From Bradyrhizobium daqingense (GTDB lineage: Bacteria > Pseudomonadota > Alphaproteobacteria > Rhizobiales > Xanthobacteraceae): a DNA stretch of 64,000 nt. The stretch is from assembly GCF_021044685.1 (NCBI RefSeq), contig NZ_CP088014.1, forward strand, positions 1,970,001 to 2,034,000. The letters run 5' to 3'. Below are positions 25,946-34,009 of the stretch, piece by piece. The stretch's first letter is position 1, and each line of letters starts with the position of its first letter. The notes under the pieces are model-generated. The model did no database searches, was not told the DNA's origin, and worked only from the letters and a program-made list of their open reading frames with translations. A program made the translations under genes and the position numbers.

Positions 25946-26178
25946 TAATCCCTCCCATTGTTGTTGTCGTTGGATCCCCCACCATTTTCCACTTGGGGCG
26001 TCGCTCCTGGCGCATCAAGCTTTTTGATCAGCTCCGCGAACCGATCCGGAACCCCCTGCCGCACGACGTCGTCGTACATGGCGCGGAGCTGATGCCCGAT
26101 CCGGGATTGAATCTCCGGAGTGAGCCCTCCCTTGCCGGGGGTCGTGCTTTTGCTGGCTTGAGACTTGAGATCTTTCAT
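25945..26178 (-). CDS. nepR: Anti-sigma factor NepR
   Basis: 77 residues. The core helices TPEIQSRIGHQLRAMYDDVV and VPDRFAELIKKLD are the NepR signature, which wraps EcfG or the sigma-like domain of PhyR. The termini are disordered (N-terminal SQASKSTTPGKGG, C-terminal GGGSNDNNNGRD). ATG 26178 was chosen over the longer frame because the family starts just before the first helix. It is co-translated with ecfG. Confidence 0.93.
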   Translation of the reverse strand: MKDLKSQASKSTTPGKGGLTPEIQSRIGHQLRAMYDDVVRQGVPDRFAELIKKLDAPGATPQVENGGGSNDNNNGRD

Positions 26179-26260
26179 GACCTGTTCCACGTTTCCCCGA
26201 GTTAAGTGACTGTAAAATCGAGAAGTTTTCTCAACCGGGAGCCGTTCCCTGGATAGGCAC

Positions 26261-26319
26261 AATGCGACGTGAGATAAAAAGTTCCGCCCGCAGCGGAACT
26301 TTTCTTGGCGTGAGGCGTA
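26261..26319. promoter_or_regulatory. Divergent nepR/phyR regulatory region with back-to-back GGAAC elements
   Basis: An inverted repeat, AAAAGTTCCGC-CCGCA-GCGGAACTTTT (26277-26303), carries one GGAAC per strand. Toward phyR it reads GGAAC-N16-CGTA; toward nepR it reads GGAAC-N16-CATT. The EcfG consensus is GGAAC-N16/17-CGTT, so the -35 elements are perfect and the -10 elements imperfect. The structure could also act as a hairpin terminator. Confidence 0.5.
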
Positions 26320-26398
26320 AACAGCCCAGCAGGGGAACCCGGGCCCCCCGCGTAACGCCCTGGACATTGAGGCCGGCCCGAAGATGAATGGAGTGGGG

Positions 26399-27205
26399 AT
26401 GTCCCGTTCACAGCTCGTTGCTGAACACTTGCCATTGTTGCGCCGATATGCGCGGGCCCTGACGGGCAGCCAGGCCTCCGGTGACGCCTATGTCGCGGCC
26501 ATGTTGGAGGCCATGCTGGGAGATCCGTCGGTGCTGGACGAAAGCCATGGGCCCCGCGCCGGCCTGTTCCGGCTGTTCACCCAGATCTGGAATTCCGTCT
26601 CCGTCAATGACGATGCCGAGGTGACGACCCTGCCAATGCCGCCGGAGCGGCGGTTGTCGAACATCACGCCTCTGCCGCGGCAGGCCTTCCTGCTGCTCTC
26701 GCTCGAAGGGTTTTCGGAGGAAGAAGTCGGTTTCATCCTGGGCACCGACGTCGCTGAGACGCGGCGGCTTGCCGATACCGCTGGACGCGAGATGGCGGCG
26801 GAGATCGCCACCGACGTGCTGATTATCGAGGACGAGACCTTCATCGCCATGGACCTCGAGAGCCTGGTGAAGAATCTCGGCCACAACGTCGTCGGCGTCG
26901 CGCGCACCCATGCCGATGCGGTGGCGCTGGCCAAGAACAAGCGGCCCGGCCTGATCCTTGCCGACATCCAGCTCGCCGACGGCTCGTCGGGCCTCGACGC
27001 CGTCAACGAGCTGCTCCGCACCTTCGAGGTGCCGGTGGTGTTCATCACCGCCTACCCCGAGCGTTTCCTCACCGGCGAGCGCCCCGAGCCGGCATTCCTG
27101 ATCTCGAAACCGTTCCAGCCCGCGATGGTGTCGGCGGTGGCGAGCCAGGCCCTGTTCTTCCAGCGCAACTCGCGCAACCGCACGCCGAAGGCGCCGGCGG
27201 CGTAA
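26399..27205 (+). CDS. phyR: Stress response regulator PhyR (sigma-like domain plus receiver)
   Basis: 268 residues. The N-terminal EcfG-like decoy domain (about 1-130) starts MSRSQLVAEHLPLLRRYARA and includes LPRQAFLLLSLEGFSEEEVG. The receiver domain (about 138-255) has the acid pair E144-D145, phospho-acceptor D189 (ILADIQLADGS) and the conserved Lys in ISKPFQP. Phosphorylation exposes the decoy domain, which binds NepR and frees EcfG. ATG 26399 was chosen because GGAGTGGGG precedes it. No histidine kinase gene is visible next door. Confidence 0.95.
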   Translation: MSRSQLVAEHLPLLRRYARALTGSQASGDAYVAAMLEAMLGDPSVLDESHGPRAGLFRLFTQIWNSVSVNDDAEVTTLPMPPERRLSNITPLPRQAFLLLSLEGFSEEEVGFILGTDVAETRRLADTAGREMAAEIATDVLIIEDETFIAMDLESLVKNLGHNVVGVARTHADAVALAKNKRPGLILADIQLADGSSGLDAVNELLRTFEVPVVFITAYPERFLTGERPEPAFLISKPFQPAMVSAVASQALFFQRNSRNRTPKAPAA

Positions 27206-27272
27206 GGAAGACCGGTATCGAAAAACGGGACGGCGCGCTGCAAGGTGCGCCGTTCTTCGTTGCCTAGTCTTT

Positions 27273-27740
27273 TCAGCAGCCCCGGCAGATGCTGCGCATC
27301 TTGGCATCGATCTTGGCTTGTTCTGCGGCCGACTCTGTCGGTGGCAGCCTGCCCGACCACGGTGGCGTCGTTTTCGCCCTGAAGACGATGGGCGCCGTGA
27401 GGTGAAGACTGTCCTCCTGAATCTCGGCGGGCGGCTCGGGAAATGGCGCAGCCGCTTCCACCATAGCCAGGGCCGCGGCGTCCAGTTCGGTGGAGCCCGT
27501 GCTTTCGGCCAGTGCGCTCGAAATCAAATTCCCAGTCCGATTGAGAACAAGCAGGACTTTCGCCGTACCCCCTTCGGGGGACGAATTGCGCGGATAGATC
27601 CTCTTGCTGGCCAACCGATTGGAAACTTGCCTCTTCCAAGCGTTGATAGAGCTCTCTTGGGTATCTGGGTCCGCAGTCTGCGTATACGCGGGGAGGGGCA
27701 CCAGCAATCCGAGAAGCGCGGCGAGCAAGGGCGATTTCAT
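27273..27740 (-). CDS. Exported TonB C-terminal domain protein
   Basis: 155 residues. A signal peptide (MKSPLLAALLGLLVPLPAYT) is followed by a TonB/TolA-type C-terminal domain: WKRQVSNRLASKRIYPRNSS, AKVLLVLNRTGNLISSALAE, and GSTELDAAALAMVEAAAPFP. There is no N-terminal membrane anchor or proline-rich spacer, so it cannot be a full energy transducer; it probably lies free in the periplasm. The C-terminal MRSICRGC has two cysteines. ATG 27746 is an alternative start. The exact role is unknown. Confidence 0.75.
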   Translation of the reverse strand: MKSPLLAALLGLLVPLPAYTQTADPDTQESSINAWKRQVSNRLASKRIYPRNSSPEGGTAKVLLVLNRTGNLISSALAESTGSTELDAAALAMVEAAAPFPEPPAEIQEDSLHLTAPIVFRAKTTPPWSGRLPPTESAAEQAKIDAKMRSICRGC

Positions 27741-27923
27741 CTGCATCGATGCGGATACTAGTCGCCGTCAGGTTGATTGCAAGTCCAGATGCGCGCACCG
27801 CGTTTGCGCTTGTGGGCAGTTCAAGGGGCTGCGAAGCACGCTTGACGACGGTTAGATTGCCTCGTTGATATCTCTGGCCGATGACGCTCATCGTTGCCTC
27901 AAGCCGCCAGGAGATTTCTCACA

Positions 27924-28538
27924 ATGGACCAGCAGATCCTCGATCGCCTCGCCATCCGCGACCTCGTCGAGAACTGGGCGGTGTGGCGCGATGCCGGGGA
28001 CTGGGAGCGCTTTGCAACCGTCTGGCACGAAGAGGGCTGGATGTCGGCCACTTGGTTTCAGGGCCCGGCGCGGGATTTCATGCGGGTCAGCCAGGAGGGC
28101 TTTGCCAAGGGCGTGCGCATCCTGCACTTCCTCGGCGGCACCAGCATCGACCTCGCGGGCGAGCGTGCCATTGCCCAGACCAAAATGACGATCTCGCAGC
28201 GCGCCCTCGTGCACGACGTGCTTTGCGACGTCGTTTGCACCGGGCGCTTCTATGATTTCCTGGAGAAGCGGCAGGGGAAATGGGGTATCGTCCGCCGCCA
28301 GCCGATCTACGAGAAGGACCGGATCGACCCCGTCGACCCCGCCACGACGCTTCAGCTCGACCAGAAAGCGCTCGCAGCGCTGCCCGAAGGCTATCGCCAT
28401 CTCGCCTACATGCAGGAGCTGATCGGCTATAAGGTCAAGCGCGACATGCCGGGCCTGATCGGGCCCGAGGTCGAGACGCTCTATGGCGAGGGGCGGGAGT
28501 GGTTGGCGGGGAAGGCCAAATCATCGGGCGCAAAGTGA
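27924..28538 (+). CDS. SnoaL/NTF2-like protein
   Basis: 204 residues. The opening LDRLAIRDLVENWAVWRDAG and WERFATVWHEEGWM are the NTF2-like alpha+beta entry helices found in SnoaL polyketide cyclases, scytalone dehydratases and small dehydratases. A good AGGAG ribosome site precedes ATG 27924. It is the last chromosomal gene before the island; attL begins 18 nt after its stop codon, so its natural terminator may have been displaced by the insertion. Confidence 0.8.
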   Translation: MDQQILDRLAIRDLVENWAVWRDAGDWERFATVWHEEGWMSATWFQGPARDFMRVSQEGFAKGVRILHFLGGTSIDLAGERAIAQTKMTISQRALVHDVLCDVVCTGRFYDFLEKRQGKWGIVRRQPIYEKDRIDPVDPATTLQLDQKALAALPEGYRHLAYMQELIGYKVKRDMPGLIGPEVETLYGEGREWLAGKAKSSGAK

Positions 28539-28555
28539 GGCCCAGACAAAAGTAA

Positions 28556-28574
28556 GGCGCGACTGGCATCACCA
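28556..28574 (+). repeat. attL: left copy of the 19-bp direct repeat bounding the island
   Basis: GGCGCGACTGGCATCACCA, identical to 42687-42705. It begins 18 nt after the SnoaL gene stop. The matching right copy lies 172 nt from the 5' end of the integrase gene. Confidence 0.9.
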
Positions 28575-28772
28575 ACTTCGCGAATTACTTGTAAGATGTT
28601 GACAGGGATAGGTAATTTTCAAGTCACCTCTTGTGCCCTAAGTCCATTGCCCCAAGACGTAATATTGACCATCAGGGGAGCCCGTAGAGCGCGCCGCCCG
28701 TGGCGGGTTGCAAAGAGACGGGCGCGTCCGTCCGACGCATAGGCGGGGCGCGCTGCGAGCCCGGCGGCACGT

Positions 28773-28800
28773 AAAAGCCCGCCGGGTGGGGCGGGCCTTT
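28773..28800 (-). terminator. Hairpin terminator downstream of the 125-aa island gene
   Basis: AAAAGCCCGCC and GGCGGGCCTTT form a stem with a short GGGTG loop. Read on the minus strand it ends in TTTT, 26 nt beyond the stop at 28826. The rest of 28575-28770 holds GC-rich inverted segments but no supported ORF. Confidence 0.65.
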
Positions 28801-28825
28801 ACACATGAAGGATGAGACGATCCGC

Positions 28826-29203
28826 CTAGCGTAAGTAGGGTTTAGCCCTCTCAAGGTCGTCAAGGTACTCTGCCTTGCAGATTCGATCCTCATCAGCGTA
28901 GTCGATCGCGCCGGGCGGGAAGATTGTCTCGATCGCAATTCTCTGCTCGCTCGGCACGACATCGTCGTCCTTCAATTGGGCGAACCAATCGAACGATTCA
29001 GCACCGACCCGTTTCAGCCCATACCGAGCCAACGCGCGTTGCTCGACTGCGAACTCAAAGCGGCCTAACAGGTCGTTGTCGTCATCCTCGATATCGTAGC
29101 CTTCAAGAATTGCCGCGGACAGCGCCTCCAAAGCCGAAGCAAACTCGTCGTCTGCTCTTGTCTTCAGTGCGCTCAGCGCGTCACCTTCAACCACGCGTAA
29201 CAT
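28826..29203 (-). CDS. Acidic 125-aa protein of unknown function at the attL end
   Basis: Not recognised. The sequence is strongly acidic, with runs such as GYDIEDDDNDLLGRFE, LKDDDVVPSE and IDYADEDRI, and mostly helical in appearance. AAAGGA precedes the ATG at 29203, and a terminator follows, so the gene looks genuine. It is divergent from the GHKL-nuclease gene and shares a 190-bp intergenic region with it. An acidic small protein here could be a regulator, inhibitor or DNA mimic, but there is no direct evidence. Confidence 0.65.
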   Translation of the reverse strand: MLRVVEGDALSALKTRADDEFASALEALSAAILEGYDIEDDDNDLLGRFEFAVEQRALARYGLKRVGAESFDWFAQLKDDDVVPSEQRIAIETIFPPGAIDYADEDRICKAEYLDDLERAKPYLR

Positions 29204-29393
29204 GTTCTTCGTCCTTTCCGTTATGGATAGTCGTCGAACAATGCGGGTTCATCGAGCTTATGCAAGCGAGCGGTCATGATCGCCTTTTTTATTCTTCGCC
29301 GTCATCGTTAACGTGGAGCACGGCGCCAACGCCCTGTACCACAACCGCTGGATGATGTAGAAATTCCGCATCACATGCCTTGGGGGAGGAGTG

Positions 29394-31376
29394 ATGGATA
29401 AGCTGACGACTGACACATTGCTGAAGCCGGACATGCTCGCCGTGCTTTCGCGAACTCATTTGCAGGTCAATCTTCACGGCTTCTTATTGCCAATATTCGA
29501 GGCGATTTCGAATGCGATGCACGGCATCGAAGAAGCCTTCGACGACAGCGCCAGTGCAGAGAAGATCGGTCTTGTAAAGGTCACGTTCAAGGACTGGACC
29601 GATCCACACAAGATCGTAGTGTCCGTCTCGGACAATGGCGCCGGCCTTCATGACGACAACTATCGTTCATTCAAGACGCCCTTTAGCGGGGCCAAGCTGA
29701 GCCAGAAGGGGCGTGGCTTTGGCAGGTTCATTGCGTTCAAGGTCTTCGCACGGGTCGTATACCACAGCCGCTTTGCGTTCTTCGGGAGCACAGACGTTCG
29801 TGCCTTTCGCTTCGACGTAAATCAGGAACAGGAATTGATTCTACTGCAAGACCAACCTGTCTTTGAGGGAACGGGGCTTGCGGTCACGTACGATCAGCCA
29901 CTATTGGGCTGGCATGATCTTATCCGCGCTTTGAAGGCGGATGACATTACGGATGAGATTGGAGCGCACTTCCTCCCGTACTTCCTGTATCGCTGGCTCC
30001 CGCAGATCATTCAGTTCGATGAAGGCGAGCCAATCGATATAAGAAGTCGCTTCCAAGGCATGTTCAAAAAGTTCGCGGAAGGAACTATCACCTGCGACAT
30101 CGACGGCGCGCCCGAAGAATTGTCCTATTCTTTAGCCAAGCTGCCGCGAACACAGCAGTTCAAAAGCCATTGCTTGCTGTTGTCCGCCGCAGATCGAATA
30201 GTCGGCACGCCGCGCGATCTCTCTAACAAAATTGGACAACCATTCTTTTTCGATGAGAACGGCGAACGCTATGTGGTGATTGCGGTCGTTCGTGGCGAAG
30301 CATTCGAGAGCCGCCTGAACGACTCCCGTACGGGCATAAATCTCGGACCACGCACCGTGGAAGACGTTGTGTCCCATATTAGTGACGTTATACAGCGTGA
30401 AGAGCACGCACAGATTGACAAGATCAAAAGCGATCAGTCCGTTGAATTGGCTGAGGCGCTTCGCGAAAATCCGATCTTAAAGCTGGGGCTGAGGGGCAAA
30501 ACGGTTTCCGACTACGTCAAAGCGAAGCCGAATAACTGGAAGCCTGAACAGTTCATTTCCGATCTGGCGATCGAACGCTATCGGGCAACGGCAGACTTGA
30601 CCAAGCAAATCGTGGCGGCGTCGGCCAATGCCGATAATTATGAAGCGACAATCAAGCAAATAGTTGCGAAGATCGATGCCGGCAAGAAAGAGACTTTAGC
30701 TGAGTACGTTATACATCGCAAAAACATAATTGCCTTGGTTGAAGTCGCCCGCCGCTTTCAAGACAACGGCAAGCGCGCTCCGGAAGACGCGATTCACGAC
30801 TTGGTATTTCGTCGTTTCTCCGATTCCGCGAGCGTCGATTATTTCGAGCACAATCTTTGGCTCGTAGATGACGCGTTGGCTTTTCTCCCTTACGTGTCTA
30901 GCGATAGGACATTGCACGGCGGACGTAGAGGTAAGGGCGACAAAGTTACCGACTTGCTGTTCTTCGACGACAGCATGATTCTCGGAGACAACGACGGGAC
31001 GACATTGACGATCGTGGAATTCAAGCGACCGAGCCGCAACGACTATGCCTTCGGCTCAGAAAAAGACGATCCGATTCTTCAGGTGATCAATACCTTAGAC
31101 AAAGCTACCGCCGAAGGTGGGATCAGCAAAACCGACGGAACGTATTTTTCATTTGCGAATGTGGTGCGAAGATTTGCGTTTGTTATCGCTGATCTTACGC
31201 CGACAATGATCAAAGTGTTGCATAAACACGACTTCCAGAACGGGTGGAATCCGAAAGTTTTCGTTCGCTATCGAGAGCGCGACGCCATCTTCATTCAAGC
31301 GTTTGGGTACGACACCCTAATAGAGAACGCGAAGAAGCGTAACCACGCATTTTTCAAGGTGTTGCTGGACGAGTAG
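29394..31376 (+). CDS. GHKL (Hsp90-type) ATPase fused to a PD-(D/E)XK nuclease-like domain; candidate defence effector/sensor
   Basis: 660 residues. N-terminal ATPase (about 20-200): N-box E36-AIS-N40, G1 loop DNGAGL (80-85), G2 loop GRGFGR (106-111), and EGTGLAV (158-164), the Bergerat fold of Hsp90, MutL and histidine kinases. A mixed helical middle (about 330-450) follows. The C-terminal domain (about 465-660) has a nuclease-like core: Glu485 in FEHNLWLVDDALAFLP, D520 in KVTDLLFFDD, E542-x-K544 in LTIVEFKRPS, and Q563 in DPILQVINTLD, which fits motifs I-IV of PD-(D/E)XK enzymes. ATG 29394 has GGGGGAGGA upstream. GC content is visibly lower than the chromosome. It lies 62 nt before a HEPN-type gene. 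Function is inferred. Confidence 0.82.
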   Translation: MDKLTTDTLLKPDMLAVLSRTHLQVNLHGFLLPIFEAISNAMHGIEEAFDDSASAEKIGLVKVTFKDWTDPHKIVVSVSDNGAGLHDDNYRSFKTPFSGAKLSQKGRGFGRFIAFKVFARVVYHSRFAFFGSTDVRAFRFDVNQEQELILLQDQPVFEGTGLAVTYDQPLLGWHDLIRALKADDITDEIGAHFLPYFLYRWLPQIIQFDEGEPIDIRSRFQGMFKKFAEGTITCDIDGAPEELSYSLAKLPRTQQFKSHCLLLSAADRIVGTPRDLSNKIGQPFFFDENGERYVVIAVVRGEAFESRLNDSRTGINLGPRTVEDVVSHISDVIQREEHAQIDKIKSDQSVELAEALRENPILKLGLRGKTVSDYVKAKPNNWKPEQFISDLAIERYRATADLTKQIVAASANADNYEATIKQIVAKIDAGKKETLAEYVIHRKNIIALVEVARRFQDNGKRAPEDAIHDLVFRRFSDSASVDYFEHNLWLVDDALAFLPYVSSDRTLHGGRRGKGDKVTDLLFFDDSMILGDNDGTTLTIVEFKRPSRNDYAFGSEKDDPILQVINTLDKATAEGGISKTDGTYFSFANVVRRFAFVIADLTPTMIKVLHKHDFQNGWNPKVFVRYRERDAIFIQAFGYDTLIENAKKRNHAFFKVLLDE

Positions 31377-31438
31377 GTGTGCGATCACACAGCAGTCTCC
31401 GTTGATCTTTCGACACTCCCCGATGAAGGGCGAATCAC

Positions 31439-32227
31439 TTGGCGAGCGAAGTTGACGAACAAGAACTCGGATTCCGTGACTCCCCCGATCGAGCCACGCT
31501 TTCGTGCTTACTCTACATGGCGCGCGTCATGGAGCTTAGAGATTTCGTTCGTTTCTTTTTCGGAATTATAAAGTCGATGGGCGCCTTCTCGCAAGCGCTG
31601 ACACCGGACAGCCGGCAGGCATTTGAGGCAGAAGCGAGCAAGTACAAACTCGTTTCGTACGACTTTTCCAACCACCGCCAGTTCGTGAACGAAACAATGC
31701 TATCACGTGCAGTGGAGTCGTTCGATCTATACGTATTGCTGATCTTGCGAGAAATTTTCGAAGCCAAGCCTGAGATATTGAAGTCAGAAGGGTCAATCGA
31801 CATCGCAACCGTTATCGATTTGAAGAGCTTCGACAGTGTGGTGACGTTCCTAACCGAGCGAAAGATTCACGAGCTTAGCTACAAGTCGTTAGATGACCTT
31901 CAGAAATACATCCACAGTCGCACCGGTCTGGCGCTCTTCAGGACAGACGCGGCATTCGATGCCGCTCTACTGGCTTCCGAGGTTCGTAACCTAATTGCGC
32001 ATAACGATTGCCGCGTGAACGATATATTCGATCGCAGGCTCAAAGGTCTTAAGCGACCACTCGACGATTTACCGATCAGCAAAGCAGGAAAATTTATCAT
32101 CGAAGACGAGTGGCTTCGGCAGGTCAGCTATACGCTCGACGCCGCCGTGTTCGATTTCGATGTAGCCGCTTCTGATAAATTTGGTCTGCAAACCATGAAC
32201 CCAAAAACGAGCTTCACTTTTCGCTAA
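31439..32227 (+). CDS. HEPN-domain (MAE_28990/MAE_18760-like) putative ribonuclease, partner of the GHKL-nuclease gene
   Basis: About 262 residues, all-helical. The C-terminal half holds R183-NLIA-H188 in EVRNLIAHNDCRVNDIF, the R-x4-H motif of HEPN nucleases, in the form seen in RiboL-PSP and MAE_28990-like HEPN families. HEPN RNases cut host or phage RNA in toxin-antitoxin, CRISPR and abortive infection systems. No ATG stands at the ORF start; TTG 31439 with AAGGG upstream is the best start, ATG 31517 or 31529 the alternatives. It lies on the same strand 62 nt after the GHKL-nuclease gene, so one transcript is likely. Its 3' end overlaps the opposing zinc-finger gene by 4 bp. Confidence 0.8.
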   Translation: MASEVDEQELGFRDSPDRATLSCLLYMARVMELRDFVRFFFGIIKSMGAFSQALTPDSRQAFEAEASKYKLVSYDFSNHRQFVNETMLSRAVESFDLYVLLILREIFEAKPEILKSEGSIDIATVIDLKSFDSVVTFLTERKIHELSYKSLDDLQKYIHSRTGLALFRTDAAFDAALLASEVRNLIAHNDCRVNDIFDRRLKGLKRPLDDLPISKAGKFIIEDEWLRQVSYTLDAAVFDFDVAASDKFGLQTMNPKTSFTFR

Positions 32228-32652
32228 CGCCCCGCGCGCGGCGCACTAAGCCACGTCGGGCGCAGCGGCCCTTGATAGAACATCCGGCCGCCTTCGAACC
32301 TGTCCACGAACCGAGCAAGCCTGAGCCGGCGCGGGCAATCTTCTAAGTCCCGAACTCGAATCTCGCCTTCTGCGTCGAGCGGCGTTTCGTCGGTGTGCCG
32401 CCGCCTAAAGTCAATGCGCCTACACCGGTTGCTACAGAACTTGCGCTGCAAGTCGTGCAGCGGCGTGTCGCACACAACGCAGGTCGGAAATCGATCGGGC
32501 GGCTTGAAGCCCGGCCGTCCATGTCGCACAGCATATTGCGCACATCTCTGCTGCCGGCGTACGGCGTCGAGGCAACCCTGCGAGCAATACTTCCGGTGGC
32601 GGTGTTCCAGCGCAAACAGCTCGCCACAATGCGCGCACGTTCGCATCATCAT
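32224..32652 (-). CDS. Small protein with two CxxC-type zinc ribbons
   Basis: 142 residues. Two probable zinc-binding units: CAHC...YCSQGC near residues 6-31 and CVVC...FCSNRCR near 58-78. The remainder is basic (RRIDFRRRHTDET), suggesting nucleic acid or protein binding. The start overlaps the stop of the upstream 60-aa gene as ATGA, so it belongs to the island's minus-strand operon. The family is not recognised. Confidence 0.7.
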   Translation of the reverse strand: MMMRTCAHCGELFALEHRHRKYCSQGCLDAVRRQQRCAQYAVRHGRPGFKPPDRFPTCVVCDTPLHDLQRKFCSNRCRRIDFRRRHTDETPLDAEGEIRVRDLEDCPRRLRLARFVDRFEGGRMFYQGPLRPTWLSAPRAGR

Positions 32653-32831
32653 CGTTGAGTCGCCTTTAGGCCGGCGTCGATCAATCGCCGCACGACTTCC
32701 GACTCGCCTGCGTTGCGCGGGGGCGGTCCAGATAAGCGCGCGATGGCTTTCGCCTGATCCGCGCGCAAGCGAACGGTGATCCTAGATGGATTTTTGCCAA
32801 GGCGGCTCGGGCGGCTAGGCGGCTTGGACAT
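32649..32831 (-). CDS. Small ribbon-helix-helix-like protein
   Basis: 60 residues. SRITVRLRADQAKAIARLSG resembles the beta strand and first helix of MetJ/Arc-type DNA-binding proteins, and ESEVVRRLIDAGLKA fits the second helix. GAGGAGGA precedes ATG 32831. It overlaps the end of the TerS-like gene by 17 bp and the zinc-finger gene by 4 bp, showing tight coupling. It may regulate this late-type operon. Confidence 0.65.
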   Translation of the reverse strand: MSKPPSRPSRLGKNPSRITVRLRADQAKAIARLSGPPPRNAGESEVVRRLIDAGLKATQR

Positions 32832-33402
32832 AAGAGTCCTCCTCAAAAATAGATCGAAGCGTGTCGTTGATCACGTCCTGAACCACCATCGCGACCACGG
32901 CAGAGTCCTTGCGTCCAATGGGGTCTGACTCGGCGAGCGCACCAAGCGCAGTTGCGACGGCGTCCGGCAGTGAACGCAGATGCCTCCGGATGACGTCGGC
33001 TTCTTCGCGATAGAGCGTTACGGCTTCGTCGATGGTGACAAGCTCGCGGCGAGTCGCAGCGTTCTTCAATTCCAGCTTCTCCACTTGCGACAGAATTAGC
33101 TTGATCTGATTCCGACGCAGGGGCGACAAGTCCGGGTCTGCGGCCGTCTTGGCTTTGTCCTCAATCATCCAACGCAGCATGTCGCCAGCGGGAACCTGCC
33201 ACGGCTCGAATTGTGTCCCCCGCTTCAGGACGGGCCCGCCATTCTCGATTGCGCGATCAAGATCATATCGAGCGATGCCGAAGGTTCGGCAGAACTCTTG
33301 CTTCGTCATCGTTGCGCCGGGGCCGGTACGATCGGGGTGGGGAACGGGCGTATAAGGCAGCGCTTCCATGGACTCGAACTCCGGGTATTTGTGTTTTGCC
33401 AT
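32815..33402 (-). CDS. Terminase small subunit-like (Nu1/DUF1441-type) DNA-packaging protein
   Basis: 195 residues. A winged-helix start (MTKQEFCRTFGIARYDLDRA then VLKRGTQFEPWQVP) is followed by a helical part, LRRNQIKLILSQVEKLELKN, and RRELVTIDEAVTLYREEADV with LRSLPDAVATAL, the arrangement of lambda Nu1-like small terminases. In satellites such a protein redirects the helper phage packaging machinery to satellite DNA. There is no large terminase or capsid gene in the island, which fits helper dependence. AGGAG precedes ATG 33402. An excisionase-like DNA binder is the alternative. Confidence 0.7.
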   Translation of the reverse strand: MAKHKYPEFESMEALPYTPVPHPDRTGPGATMTKQEFCRTFGIARYDLDRAIENGGPVLKRGTQFEPWQVPAGDMLRWMIEDKAKTAADPDLSPLRRNQIKLILSQVEKLELKNAATRRELVTIDEAVTLYREEADVIRRHLRSLPDAVATALGALAESDPIGRKDSAVVAMVVQDVINDTLRSIFEEDSYVQAA

Positions 33403-33413
33403 GGGGAGACTCC

Positions 33414-33692
33414 TCACATCTTGGGGGTGATTGCGCCGCGATCGAACGCGTAATTCATCGGGACCGTCCGGCGTTGCAAGCGATCGTCGGCGGGCGTGTA
33501 CGCGGGTAGGCGGTCGCGACCCGCGGCAACATCTGCGAAGGCACGCGCGAGAGCCGCATAATTCTGCGGATGAACGCTGTTGAGACTCGCGCTGCCCGTC
33601 ATCGCTCGCCAGCGCACGACTCTGCGGGCCATGTCGTAGCCGTGGCGCTCCGCGAAGTCGCGATAGATCGATTGGAGTTCAGCGCGGGTCAT
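33414..33692 (-). CDS. Hypothetical 92-aa island protein
   Basis: Not recognised. It begins MTRAELQSIYRDFAERHGYD and contains NSVHPQNYAALARAFADVAA, probably helical. ATG 33692 has AAGGAT 8 nt upstream. It lies 11 nt before the TerS-like gene on the same strand, so it heads the operon 33692-32224. Confidence 0.6.
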   Translation of the reverse strand: MTRAELQSIYRDFAERHGYDMARRVVRWRAMTGSASLNSVHPQNYAALARAFADVAAGRDRLPAYTPADDRLQRRTVPMNYAFDRGAITPKM

Positions 33693-34009
33693 CGGTTCAT
33701 CCTTAATGTCGGACAAACCTTAGGAGCCGTGGCGCTGAAGAGTCAAAGTAACAAAACAGCCGCGCGTCGGCGCCGGCGACGCTACACGCACAACAATGAA
33801 TTTGCGAAGCTCACTCGGGCGCGAGAGTAGTCGGCAGGGAAGGAAAATATTTCTCTACCTCTGCATCGATCAACGCTGCTGCCGAATTGTGGAACCCCAC
33901 CATCAGAGCTTGGTCGCGCGGCTATGCTCTTCCCGTATTCGGTTTTGGCCAAGCTCCAGGACCCGCAGAAAAATTTCTTAAGCACGCAAGCGGCGAATAT
34001 TTCCCTTCT
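33693..34009. other. AT-richer stretch without a supported gene
   Basis: Open frames here are short and lack ribosome sites or recognisable sequence. The stretch must hold the promoter of the leftward operon starting at 33692. Confidence 0.4.

Noticed and set aside
27273..27740. Full TonB energy transducer
   Set aside because: Has a cleavable signal and a TonB-type C-terminal domain only; no anchor-plus-proline spacer and no exbB/exbD or receptor genes nearby.
28556..28574. tRNA gene 3' end as att site
   Set aside because: Neither att flank contains a T-arm or acceptor stem pattern; the right side forms a simple 12-bp hairpin instead.
29394..31376. Second htpG/Hsp90 chaperone
   Set aside because: Shares only the ATP-binding motifs; lacks the Hsp90 middle and dimerisation domains and ends in a nuclease-like core.
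33782..33985. 67-aa minus-strand ORF left of the iterons
   Set aside because: No ribosome site, no recognisable pattern, unlike the neighbouring small genes; left as non-coding.
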